NCBI GenBank assembly: GCA_000024525.1
Contig: CP001769.1
Coordinates: 992,001 to 1,056,000 of the forward strand
Source of the DNA: Spirosoma linguale DSM 74
GTDB taxonomy: Bacteria > Bacteroidota > Bacteroidia > Cytophagales > Spirosomataceae
Direction: 5' to 3'
DNA: 64,000 bases
In this document: piece by piece, positions 1-8,427 of the stretch
How positions within the stretch are numbered: position 1 is the first letter of the stretch
How the letters are laid out: each line of letters begins with the position of its first letter
Made by a program: the position numbers and the translations under genes
Notes under the pieces: model-generated
Told to the model about the DNA's origin: nothing
Databases searched by the model: none
Seen by the model: only the letters and a program-made list of their open reading frames with translations

Positions 1-1033
1 GTTTCGACTGGAGCATCGGCAGGGCGAATTGACTGGCAGTCAGTAAAGCCACGACGATCAATACCAGTGTCGTGTCCCCAGCCATCCAGGCTTTACCACT
101 CGAAACGGCGAAGCTGAAACTGCCGGTTAACCCACACAAAAGGGCACAGATAAAGGCAACCGGACTGGGCGGATAGCCCTGGTCTACTCGTTTTTCCTTG
201 GCGGCACTGCCGCTGGACAGGAATAGGTACGCCTTGAACATACCATGCCAAACCAAATGGGCAACCGCAGCCGGGAAGAGCCCAAGTCCGCACTGCACGA
301 ACATGAAGCCCATTTGCCCCATTGTGGAACAGGCCAGCATTCGTTTCACATCCGGTTGAATGAGCTTCCATAAGGTGCCCAGCAGCGCGGTACAAAAGCC
401 AATGACAACCACTACATTCAGCAGGGACGGACTTTGCAGATATAGGGGTGCAAACCGGGCGAGTAAAAACCCTCCTCCGTTAATCAGCCCGGCGTGCATG
501 ATGGCCGAAACGGGCGTTGGCGAATTGAGTGAGCTAAGCAACCAGCGGTGGAAGGGCCAGATTGCAGATTGGGTCATGGCACCGATCAGCAGGAGACCCA
601 ATGCCAGTAGGGTGGTTGAGGAAAGCACAGGCTGCTGAATTAGGGCCTGGATGCTGGTTTCTCCGGTTGCCGTATAAAATAATACGAAGGCACTGGCTAC
701 ACATATGGCGCCCCAGACAAAGTTTTTCGTGGCCAGCAGTCCGGCGGCTTTGGCGGCCTTCCAACTCGTTTTATAGATCATTAGGCGAACCAGCAGCGCG
801 TTACTCAGGCACCAGGCTATCAGCAGGAGAAGCAAATGATCCGCACTGACCATAATCATGACCGAACCGATCAGTACCGCAAGCCGAACAAAAAACTGTC
901 GGTATTGCGTATCCCCTTTCAGGTATCGGTAAGCAAAGCTGCCAACGCATATTCCAATGAAGACAACCAGCGCCATCATAATTATGGACAGTCTGTCAAT
1001 ATGGAACAGTTTATCAAGTAAAAATAGAATCAT
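1..1033 (-). CDS. Proton-conducting membrane subunit, NuoL/DabB-like (3' end outside window)
   Basis: Reading the minus strand from an ATG at 1033 gives an open frame of about 344 residues that runs off the window edge. It is strongly hydrophobic, with many membrane segments. It carries the proton-antiporter core of the NuoL/MrpA family, including an SAIMHAGLINGGGFLLARF stretch and a later VKRMLACSTMGQMGF stretch. The N-terminus (AWCLSNALLVRLM) and the short overall build resemble DabB, the membrane subunit that pairs with a DUF2309 protein (DabA) in inorganic-carbon uptake. A divergent LysR gene, the usual DAB neighbour, supports this. The partner gene would lie outside the window, so a complex-I or Mrp-type subunit remains possible. 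Confidence 0.75.
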   Translation of the reverse strand, partial: MILFLLDKLFHIDRLSIIMMALVVFIGICVGSFAYRYLKGDTQYRQFFVRLAVLIGSVMIMVSADHLLLLLIAWCLSNALLVRLMIYKTSWKAAKAAGLLATKNFVWGAICVASAFVLFYTATGETSIQALIQQPVLSSTTLLALGLLLIGAMTQSAIWPFHRWLLSSLNSPTPVSAIMHAGLINGGGFLLARFAPLYLQSPSLLNVVVVIGFCTALLGTLWKLIQPDVKRMLACSTMGQMGFMFVQCGLGLFPAAVAHLVWHGMFKAYLFLSSGSAAKEKRVDQGYPPSPVAFICALLCGLTGSFSFAVSSGKAWMAGDTTLVLIVVALLTASQFALPMLQSK

Positions 1034-1093
1034 TAGAGCGTTACTTTATAAGTTATCTTTGTTTCAGTGCTCAAATGTATTAGCTTTCCTAAT

Positions 1094-1131
1094 ATTAGAA
1101 AAGCTCGAAATTCTAATACATCACATTAGAA
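1094..1131. promoter_or_regulatory. Candidate LysR operator between divergent genes
   Basis: ATTAGAA (1094-1100) and TTCTAAT (1111-1117) form a perfect 7-bp inverted repeat with a 10-bp spacer. A third ATTAGAA half-site lies at 1125-1131, just before the LysR start codon. The arrangement fits autoregulation plus control of the divergent transporter gene. Binding is inferred from position and symmetry only. Confidence 0.55.
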
Positions 1132-1137
1132 ATTCTT

Positions 1138-1980
1138 ATGAATATAGATACCATCGCCTTGCAGTGTTTTATTGCCGTTGCCGAAACGGGGAGTTTTACC
1201 AAAGCCGCCGAGCGAGTAAGTCGCACTCAATCGGCTATTAGTCAGCAGATAACCAAGCTGGAATACTTATTGGGAAAGTCGTTGCTTGTGCGGGGTAAAG
1301 CCTTTACGCTGACGCCTGAGGGAGAAATTTTTCTAGGCTATGCGCGTCGAATATTTGCGCTTCATCGTGAAGCGCTGGATCGATTTAAAGATCCTGATCT
1401 CGAAGGAGAAGTACGATTTGGGCTTCCCGAGAATTTCGCCAGCGTTTATTTATCCGACGTGCTGGCCGATTTTTCCCGTATTCACCCCCGAATCCTGCTG
1501 AATATCGAATGTGATCTGACCCTCAATCTATTCGATCGTTTCAAGCAGAATGAGTTTGATCTGGTACTGGTGAAAATGAACAGGCCGGAAGACTTTCCCA
1601 ATGGTTTGGACGTATGGTCGGAGCCACTCAAATGGGTAGGTGATGCAAGTTTAATAGACCCGAAAAAACCTGTTCCGCTAGTGCTGGCTCCGCAACCCTG
1701 CGTCTATCGCGCTTCGGCTATTCAGTCCCTACAACAGGCTGGTCGTGCCTGGCGTCTTGTGTTTTCCAGTCCCAGTTATACGGGGGCCGTTGCGGCCGTA
1801 CGGGCTGGCATGGGCATTTCAGTAATGCCTCAGACGATGATCCCGGGGGATTTGCAAGCTCTGGATGCGGTTTGGCTACCTAATCTGGCCGATACACATG
1901 TATCATTGATCAAACACACGGCAAGCAATCCTGCCATCAATACGCTGGAGAAATTTGTCCTTCATAAATTGAAGCATTAA
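1138..1980 (+). CDS. LysR family transcriptional regulator
   Basis: This 280-residue protein has the LysR layout. An N-terminal winged helix-turn-helix (about residues 1-60, with FTKAAERVSRTQSAISQQI as the recognition region) is followed by a periplasmic-binding-like effector domain. Length is slightly short for the family, whose members usually have about 300 residues. It is transcribed away from the NuoL/DabB-like gene across a 104-bp gap holding an inverted repeat, so it probably controls that transporter and itself. The effector is unknown. CbbR-type LysR regulators often sit beside carbon-uptake genes, which fits the neighbour but does not prove it. Confidence 0.9.
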   Translation: MNIDTIALQCFIAVAETGSFTKAAERVSRTQSAISQQITKLEYLLGKSLLVRGKAFTLTPEGEIFLGYARRIFALHREALDRFKDPDLEGEVRFGLPENFASVYLSDVLADFSRIHPRILLNIECDLTLNLFDRFKQNEFDLVLVKMNRPEDFPNGLDVWSEPLKWVGDASLIDPKKPVPLVLAPQPCVYRASAIQSLQQAGRAWRLVFSSPSYTGAVAAVRAGMGISVMPQTMIPGDLQALDAVWLPNLADTHVSLIKHTASNPAINTLEKFVLHKLKH

Positions 1981-2185
1981 ACGGTATTGACAGGAATCAC
2001 TGTTTTGTGTATGTTGCTGATTAGATTGGATTTACGAATCGATGAGCCAATCAAGTCAAAACCCAATCATTTTTGGAAGCTGGGCATCTATCCCAAAGCG
2101 TTCTCACAAAGGGCTCTAATTATGAGTAGACTATGACACCTGGAGCTGCTACGAATTTTATTGGGACAAGACACGATAGCGACGT

Positions 2186-2410
2186 TTAGTCAACGCGATT
2201 CAGCAGCACTTGTTGAACCGTACTGGCAAAGGCAAGTTTATCCTTTCGGCGGTATAAGCCAGTTTCTACAGCACCTGAAGGAAATATAAATGTTTCATTG
2301 ACCACTACACAGGCCTTCCAAAGCGCTGGATTCATTTTTATTTGATAATCTCTGATTGGTGTATCGGCACCAAACCATAGCCGGATAATATTGGCCTTGG
2401 TTGCTTTCAT
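2186..2410 (-). CDS. Small hypothetical protein
   Basis: An open frame of about 74 codons starts at the second Met (MKATKANIIRL) and ends VQQVLLNRVD. It lies 38 bp downstream of the outer-membrane channel gene on the same strand, so it could be the last gene of the efflux operon. I recognise no family. It has no signal peptide or membrane segment. Codon use looks less biased than in its neighbours, so it may be spurious. Confidence 0.35.
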   Translation of the reverse strand: MKATKANIIRLWFGADTPIRDYQIKMNPALWKACVVVNETFIFPSGAVETGLYRRKDKLAFASTVQQVLLNRVD

Positions 2411-2447
2411 GATGATTCCCATCTGTATTGACTTATTAACTCATTTG

Positions 2448-3875
2448 CTACCGCCAGCCGCCCCCCAGCGACCGATAGACGTCGACCATCGCTCCCAGGC
2501 GTTGCCGTTTGATGTCGGCTAAGGTGAGTTCCGCCTGAAGGGCGTTACTTTGCGCCGTGATCACCTCTAGATAGGTGGCCATTCCGCTCTTAAACAGAAG
2601 TTTAGCATTGGTAATGGCTCCCTGTACCGTTTGGGCACGTTTTGTAGCAATTCGTTCCTGCTCCTGCAACTTCTCGTTCCGAACCAACGCATTCGACACG
2701 TCGGTAACGGCAGTCGTCAGGCTCTGGCGAAACTGTATCAGAGCCGACTCCCGCTGAATCTGGCTCACTTCCAGCTGCGTCTGGAGCTGACGGCGTTGAA
2801 AAACAGGCTGCACCAGACCCGCTGCCAGATTGTAGAACAGTGAGGTAGGCAGCGCAAACCAGTTTACGGCCCGAAAGGAATTCAAGCCACCGCTCCCCGT
2901 AATGGTCAGGGCTGGGTACAAACTGGCTTCGGCAACGCCAGCCCGGGCATTGGCCGCTACCAGTCCCAACTCGCTCATCCGCACATCGGGCCGATTGGCG
3001 AGCAATTGTGCCGGTACGCCCGTCAGCAGCGTATCAGCGACGGGATAGGTGGTGAGCCGACTGCTCCGGGCAATAGCGCCCGGCCAGTCCCCCAGTAAGT
3101 GCCGAATGCCGTTTTGTTCGATGACCAGTGCCTGTTCCAACTGCGACCGTAGCAGGTCGGCCGCTTGCCGCTGGGCTTCGGCCTGTTGTACGGCTAGTTC
3201 CGTTACGTCGCCCGACTTCTTCTGAAACCGGATCAGCCGCACGATGGAATCGCCCAGGGCTACGTTCCGCTTCGCTACGTCCAGTTGAGCATCCAGTAGC
3301 AAGACGTTAAAATAACCCGTTGCGACAGAAGCTACCAGATTGGTACGTACCGCTTTGGCGGCTTCTTCGGTTTGCAGAAATTGGGCTAGGGTGGCTTCGT
3401 TCTGCCGCCGGATTCGTCCCCAGATGTCTATTTCCCAGGATAATGAAAGGTTAGTCGAGAAATCTTCCAGATGTCGGGTGCCGATAAAATTTTCCAGACT
3501 CAGGCCATTCAGGCTGTTTCGCGATGGCGTCACCGTTGAGGCCGCGATTTGCGCGTTAACGGCGGGCAACAGCGCGTACCGCGTCTGGCGAACATAGGCC
3601 TGGTTTTCCTCGATCCGTTTAAGGGCTACCTGCAAATCGAAGTTGTTGGTCAGCGCCGTTCCGATCAGATTCTGCAACTCGGTATCCCGAAAGAACTGTC
3701 GCCAGGGAATCAGCGCGACGCTGGTGGTGTCGGATTGGCTACGCCCCCTAAACTGCTCCGGCATTTGCGTTGTTGGCCGCTGGTAATGTTGGCCAACTTT
3801 ACAACCTGAGACAAGCAGGGCAAGCGCGAGTATACTGATTACGAAGAAAGAGGACGAAGAATAGAGTCGTGACAT
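2448..3875 (-). CDS. RND efflux outer-membrane channel lipoprotein (OprM/NodT type)
   Basis: This 475-residue TolC-superfamily protein forms the outer-membrane exit duct of a tripartite efflux pump. A signal peptide ends in a lipobox (ALLVSGC), so the mature protein is a lipoprotein, as in OprM. Two repeated outer-membrane-efflux domains follow, with typical motifs LSWEIDIWGRIRRQNEA and LLANRPDVRMSELGLVAANA. The N-terminal GQHYQRP motif is also characteristic. It starts 2 bp after the pump gene ends, so the two are surely co-transcribed and translationally linked. Substrates cannot be read from the sequence. Confidence 0.95.
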   Translation of the reverse strand: MSRLYSSSSFFVISILALALLVSGCKVGQHYQRPTTQMPEQFRGRSQSDTTSVALIPWRQFFRDTELQNLIGTALTNNFDLQVALKRIEENQAYVRQTRYALLPAVNAQIAASTVTPSRNSLNGLSLENFIGTRHLEDFSTNLSLSWEIDIWGRIRRQNEATLAQFLQTEEAAKAVRTNLVASVATGYFNVLLLDAQLDVAKRNVALGDSIVRLIRFQKKSGDVTELAVQQAEAQRQAADLLRSQLEQALVIEQNGIRHLLGDWPGAIARSSRLTTYPVADTLLTGVPAQLLANRPDVRMSELGLVAANARAGVAEASLYPALTITGSGGLNSFRAVNWFALPTSLFYNLAAGLVQPVFQRRQLQTQLEVSQIQRESALIQFRQSLTTAVTDVSNALVRNEKLQEQERIATKRAQTVQGAITNAKLLFKSGMATYLEVITAQSNALQAELTLADIKRQRLGAMVDVYRSLGGGWR

Positions 3876-3877
3876 GG

Positions 3878-6800
3878 TTAATTACGGGTTAGCGGATTGT
3901 TGGCAAAGGCCTCTTCGGCCAGCGCTTTCCGTTCTTCGGCGGTTTTGGGCCGAATGATTTTTTCCTGAATTCCCTGAAAAATGACGAACAGCACGGGAAT
4001 GATAAACAGACCCAGCAGTACGCCGGTTAGCATACCGCCCGCTGTCCCGATACTGATCGAATGGTTTCCTTTGGCCGATGCTCCCGTGGCACTCATCAAC
4101 GGTACCAGACCAACAATGAACGCAAACGAGGTCATCAGAATCGGGCGAAGCCGCAGTTTGGCCGCGTCTAGTGCCGACGCCACTAAACCCATACCCGCCT
4201 GCCGTCGCTGGATAGCAAATTCGACAATCAGAATGGCATTTTTGGCCAGCAACCCGATCAGCATGATCAAACCCACCTGGACGTAAATATTGTTGTCGAT
4301 GCCTGCCAGATTGATAAACCCGAAAACGCCCAGAATCCCGGTTGGAATGGACAATAACACCGCCCACGGCAGTACGTAACTTTCGTACTGAGCCGCCAGC
4401 AGGAAATAAACAAACACCAGACTGAGCCCAAAAATAAGACTCGACTGACTACCAGCCGCGATTTCTTCGCGCGTCATGCCCGTCCATTCGTAGGTGTAGC
4501 CCACGGGCAGGCTTTGCTTTGCCACTTCTTCCACCGCCCGGATGGCATCCCCCGTGCTGTACCCCGGCTTGGCCTGTCCGTTGATGGCGACCGAGGTAAA
4601 CAGATTATTCCGGGTGATGGCTTCCGGTCCATAGACGCGCTTCAAGGTAACGAATGTCGTCATCGGCACCATTTGTCCGGTGGCGTTCTTCACGTAAATA
4701 CTGTTCAGCGACGATGGGTCAGCCCGATACGCGGCATCCGCCTGCGCAATGACGCGGTAGAATTTACCGAACCGGTTGAAGTCCGAGGCAAACGTGCTGC
4801 CGTAATACACCTGCATCGTTTGCAGAATATCGCTGGTCGAAACGCCGAGTTGTTTTGCTTTCTTTACGTCCAGTTCCAGCTCAAACTGGGGCGTGCCCGT
4901 ATCGAACGTTGTGAAGGCAGCCGCGATTTCGGGACGCTTTTGTAGTTCCTCGATAAAGGCGTTGGCCGTGGCACTGAGCTTATCGAGTTTGCCGCCGGTC
5001 CGATCCTGTAGCAACAACTCAAAGCCATCGACGTTGCTGAATCCCGGAACCGTCGGCATGGTAAATACATCGACCCGCCCCTCTTCGACCCCCGCCACCT
5101 GCTTGCTCACCGAATCGACCACCTGCTGAAGGTCCTTGACGGCTCCCCGGTCTTCGTAGGGCTTCATTTTAACGAACCCGGCGGCATAGGATGGGCTGGC
5201 GGAGTTGGCAATCATGTTGAACCCACTGATTTCGATATGCTGCTCGACGGCGGGCGTTTTGTGCAGAATGCCTTCAATTTTGTCGGCTACTTTCTGAGTT
5301 CGCTGCAACGATGATCCCGCCGGAAGTTTCAGCGAGTAGGCGATAAACCCCTGATCCTCCGAGGGAATAAAACCCGTTGGTGTGGTCCGCATCAGAAAAA
5401 CCGTGACGGCCGTTACCAACGTCAGTCCGCTCAGACCGACCCATTTGTTGCGGATTAGAAACCGAAGGCTCCTGACATACTTGCTGGTCAGGGAGGTAAA
5501 GCCCGCGTTGAAGGCGTCGAAGAAGCGAGTCAGGAAGCCTTTTTTTGCGTAAACGTGGTCGTCGTCGCCATGCGGGTTTTTTAAAAGTAGTGCACAGAGC
5601 GCCGGACTCAGCGTGAGCGCGTTTACCGCTGAAATCAGAATGGCGATAGCCAGCGTGAAGGCGAACTGCTGATAGAAAACCCCCGCCGGCCCATTCATGA
5701 ACCCGACCGGCACGAATACAGCCGCCATCACCAGTGTAATGGAAATGATAGCTCCTGAAATTTCCTGCATGGATTGGATCGTTGCCGACCGCGCCGACTG
5801 TCGGCTTTTTTCCATCTTGGCGTGAACGGCTTCGACCACCACAATCGCATCATCGACCACGATACCGATGGCCAGTACCAGCGCAAAAAGCGTCAGCAAG
5901 TTGATCGTAAAGCCAAACAACTGCATGAAAAAGAACGTACCGACAATGGCAACGGGCACCGCAATGGCCGGAATAAGCGTGGAGCGAAAGTCCTGTAGAA
6001 ACAGAAATACGACAATAAATACCAGGATAAAGGCTTCGATCAGCGTGTGCGTTACCTGATCGATGGATTCATCAAGGAACGTTTTGGTGCTGTAGCCGAT
6101 GGTATAGTTTATGCCTTTGGGAAAGGCTCCGGCGGCTTTGTCCATAATGGACAGAATCGCTACCTGAATGTCGTTGGCGTTCGAGCCTGCCATCTGGTTA
6201 ATCGCAATGCCGACGCTGGGCTTGCCATTCACGCGGGTGTCGCCACTGTAGGTGAAGGAGCCAAATTCAATCCGCGCGACATCCTTGAGTTGAATGAGCG
6301 AGCCATCGGTATTCGCTTTCAGGATGATGTTTTCGTACTGCTCCGGCTGGTTGAGTTTTCCCTTGTACTTAATCACATACTCGAAGGCTTCCCGGCTGTT
6401 CTCCCCAATTTTACCCGGTGCCGCTTCCAGATTCTGCTCCCGAATGGCACTTAGTACTTCCTGGGGCGATAAACCAAGCGCGACCAACCGGTCCGGTTTG
6501 AGCCAGACCCGCATCGAATAATCCTTCACGCCAAAGACCATCACCTGTCCTACGCCGTTGACCCGCTGCAACTCCGGAATCAGGTTTATTTTGGCGTAGT
6601 TCTGCAAAAACGTTTCGTCGTAAGCCTCTTCGTTGCTGTTCAGGTTGAGGATCATGATCATGCTGTTCTGCTGCTTCTGCGTCGAAATGCCGGCCTGAAT
6701 TACTTCGGCCGGCAGCAGGCTCGTGGCTTTGGCCACCCGGTTCTGTACGTTCACAGCCGCCAGATCGGGGTTGGTGCCCAGCTTGAAATAAATGTTGATC

Positions 6801-7066
6801 GCCACCGACCCGTCATTACCCGACGAGGAGGTCATGTACGTCATATTCTCGACCCCGTTGATGGCCTCTTCGAGGGGCGTAGCGACGGAACGGGCCACCA
6901 CGTCGGCGTTGGCACCAGGGTACGATGCGGCCACTTGCACGCTGGGGGGAGCGATTTCGGGAAACTGCGTGACAGGGAGCGACAGCAGGGAGATGACGCC
7001 CAGAATAACCAGCAGGGTCGAAATGACCGTGGCCAGTACCGGGCGTTCGATGAACAATTTAAACAT
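3878..7066 (-). CDS. RND efflux inner-membrane pump, HAE1 family (AcrB/MexB type)
   Basis: At 1062 residues this is the full usual length for a hydrophobe/amphiphile RND pump. It has the two-fold repeat of one plus five membrane helices and large periplasmic loops. The proton-relay residues are present: an Asp-Asp pair in TM4 (LAIGIVVDDAIVVVEA) and a Lys in TM10 (GLLAKNAILIVEF). The N-terminal FIERPVLATVIS and GANADVVARSVATPLE stretches are family signatures. It is the middle gene of an adaptor-pump-channel operon on the minus strand. It probably exports hydrophobic drugs or similar toxic compounds. The exact substrate is not predictable. Confidence 0.97.
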   Translation of the reverse strand: MFKLFIERPVLATVISTLLVILGVISLLSLPVTQFPEIAPPSVQVAASYPGANADVVARSVATPLEEAINGVENMTYMTSSSGNDGSVAINIYFKLGTNPDLAAVNVQNRVAKATSLLPAEVIQAGISTQKQQNSMIMILNLNSNEEAYDETFLQNYAKINLIPELQRVNGVGQVMVFGVKDYSMRVWLKPDRLVALGLSPQEVLSAIREQNLEAAPGKIGENSREAFEYVIKYKGKLNQPEQYENIILKANTDGSLIQLKDVARIEFGSFTYSGDTRVNGKPSVGIAINQMAGSNANDIQVAILSIMDKAAGAFPKGINYTIGYSTKTFLDESIDQVTHTLIEAFILVFIVVFLFLQDFRSTLIPAIAVPVAIVGTFFFMQLFGFTINLLTLFALVLAIGIVVDDAIVVVEAVHAKMEKSRQSARSATIQSMQEISGAIISITLVMAAVFVPVGFMNGPAGVFYQQFAFTLAIAILISAVNALTLSPALCALLLKNPHGDDDHVYAKKGFLTRFFDAFNAGFTSLTSKYVRSLRFLIRNKWVGLSGLTLVTAVTVFLMRTTPTGFIPSEDQGFIAYSLKLPAGSSLQRTQKVADKIEGILHKTPAVEQHIEISGFNMIANSASPSYAAGFVKMKPYEDRGAVKDLQQVVDSVSKQVAGVEEGRVDVFTMPTVPGFSNVDGFELLLQDRTGGKLDKLSATANAFIEELQKRPEIAAAFTTFDTGTPQFELELDVKKAKQLGVSTSDILQTMQVYYGSTFASDFNRFGKFYRVIAQADAAYRADPSSLNSIYVKNATGQMVPMTTFVTLKRVYGPEAITRNNLFTSVAINGQAKPGYSTGDAIRAVEEVAKQSLPVGYTYEWTGMTREEIAAGSQSSLIFGLSLVFVYFLLAAQYESYVLPWAVLLSIPTGILGVFGFINLAGIDNNIYVQVGLIMLIGLLAKNAILIVEFAIQRRQAGMGLVASALDAAKLRLRPILMTSFAFIVGLVPLMSATGASAKGNHSISIGTAGGMLTGVLLGLFIIPVLFVIFQGIQEKIIRPKTAEERKALAEEAFANNPLTRN

Positions 7067-7130
7067 AGACGAACCAGAAGCGTCTCGACCCGATAGATTG
7101 GGCCGGAACGATGAAAAGGAATAAAATAGC

Positions 7131-8303
7131 TTACTGCACGCGGGCGGCTGTCAGGCTGTCGGTGGCAACCAGTCGCGGGTTAATTACATCGCCGTCACGA
7201 AGCCGGTCCAGCCCTTGCCGAACGATGCGTTCGCCGGGCTGAATACCCTTCGTGATTAGGTAAAAATTGCCGCTTTTGCTTGCAATCTGGAGGGGCTTAC
7301 TCACCACTTTATTGCTGTCGGCCAAGGCATAAACGAACACCCGATCCTGCCGCTCGAACGTAGCTTCCTGCGGTACGACAACCGCCAGCGGATGCGTTTG
7401 CGGAATACGCACGCGCCCGGTGATGCCGGACCGTAGCAACCCCTCGGCATTTGGAAAAACGGCCCGGAAGCTAATGGAGCCCATCGTTTTGTCGAATTGC
7501 CCCGTTACCAGTTCGATTCGGCCTTTCTGCGCATACGCCTTGCCATCGGCCAAAACCAGATCGACGGGAGGTAGTTTTTTAATCTTGTCCGCCAGACTCT
7601 TACCCAATGATCGTTCTGTAAAATGTAGGAAGTCGACCTCGCTCATAGAGAAATAGGCAACGATTTCGTGTACGTCTGAAAGTGTCGTCAGGGGTTGCAG
7701 TTCAGTACGGCCTACAAGGCTACCTGCCTTGTAGGGTAAGCGGCCAATGAACCCGCTCGCGGGGGCCGTGATCAGGGTCCGGTTAAGGTTGACACTGGCG
7801 TTGCCCACCACCGAACGCGCCTGTTCGACGTTGGCTTTGGCAGCCGCGTAAGCCGACTGAGCCGTTTTAAGCTGCACATCCGACACGACGTTGTTTTCGA
7901 CCAACGGCGTTAGTCGGGCCACTTCCAGCGCGGCTTTATCCAGGTTGGCTTTTGCCACCAGCAGACTGGCGCTGGCATTGCCGACCTGCTGCTGATAGGT
8001 CCGCGTATCGATGCGAAACAGGGGCTGACCTTTCCGAACGGCCGCCCCTTCATCGACATAAATTTTTTCCAGATAGCCCTCTACCTGAGGCCGGATATCG
8101 ACGTTGACGCGCCCTTCCAGGGTGGCCGAAAACTCCTGATACGTCGTGACAGATGCTGTTTTAACCTGCACGACGGGTAGCGTTAGCACGTCAGCCGTCG
8201 TAGCCGTTTCGCTGGTTGATGAGCCACAACCAAACTGGCTCAGCGAAAGAAGGATGGCTAAAGAAAACGAGGCAGGTTTAAGTGAGGTACTGAGTAAACA
8301 CAT
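7131..8303 (-). CDS. RND efflux periplasmic adaptor (membrane fusion lipoprotein, AcrA/MexA type)
   Basis: This membrane-fusion protein links the RND pump to the outer-membrane channel. I start it at the internal Met (MCLLSTSLKPASFSL) because it gives a clean lipoprotein signal ending LSQFGC, about 391 residues in all. The 12 codons upstream look non-secretory. Visible parts are the split lipoyl domain (VEGYLEKIYVDEGAAVRKGQPLF, then TLITAPASGFIGRLPYKAG), a helical hairpin between them, and the beta-barrel and membrane-proximal domains. A 64-bp gap separates it from the pump gene. No TetR repressor lies beside the operon, so control may be remote. Confidence 0.95.
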   Translation of the reverse strand: MCLLSTSLKPASFSLAILLSLSQFGCGSSTSETATTADVLTLPVVQVKTASVTTYQEFSATLEGRVNVDIRPQVEGYLEKIYVDEGAAVRKGQPLFRIDTRTYQQQVGNASASLLVAKANLDKAALEVARLTPLVENNVVSDVQLKTAQSAYAAAKANVEQARSVVGNASVNLNRTLITAPASGFIGRLPYKAGSLVGRTELQPLTTLSDVHEIVAYFSMSEVDFLHFTERSLGKSLADKIKKLPPVDLVLADGKAYAQKGRIELVTGQFDKTMGSISFRAVFPNAEGLLRSGITGRVRIPQTHPLAVVVPQEATFERQDRVFVYALADSNKVVSKPLQIASKSGNFYLITKGIQPGERIVRQGLDRLRDGDVINPRLVATDSLTAARVQ

Positions 8304-8378
8304 TAGGGTATAAAAGTTGTCGTCAAACAGAAACAGCAAGCTTTGCTGAACTATTCCGGCTTCATTAAAAATAATTAA

Positions 8379-8393
8379 ATAGGATCACCCTAT
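8379..8393. promoter_or_regulatory. Short inverted repeat upstream of the efflux operon
   Basis: ATAGG and CCTAT face each other across ATCAC in the 124-bp gap between the outer-membrane receptor gene and the adaptor gene. It could be a weak operator or a short attenuator. Only dyad symmetry supports it. Confidence 0.25.
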
Positions 8394-8427
8394 CCTTGTT
8401 TGGCAAGGTGGAAGCAAGCCATTGCCT

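Noticed and set aside
4514..4945. 143-codon plus-strand frame
   Set aside because: It is a shadow of the RND pump gene on the other strand, produced by strong codon bias.
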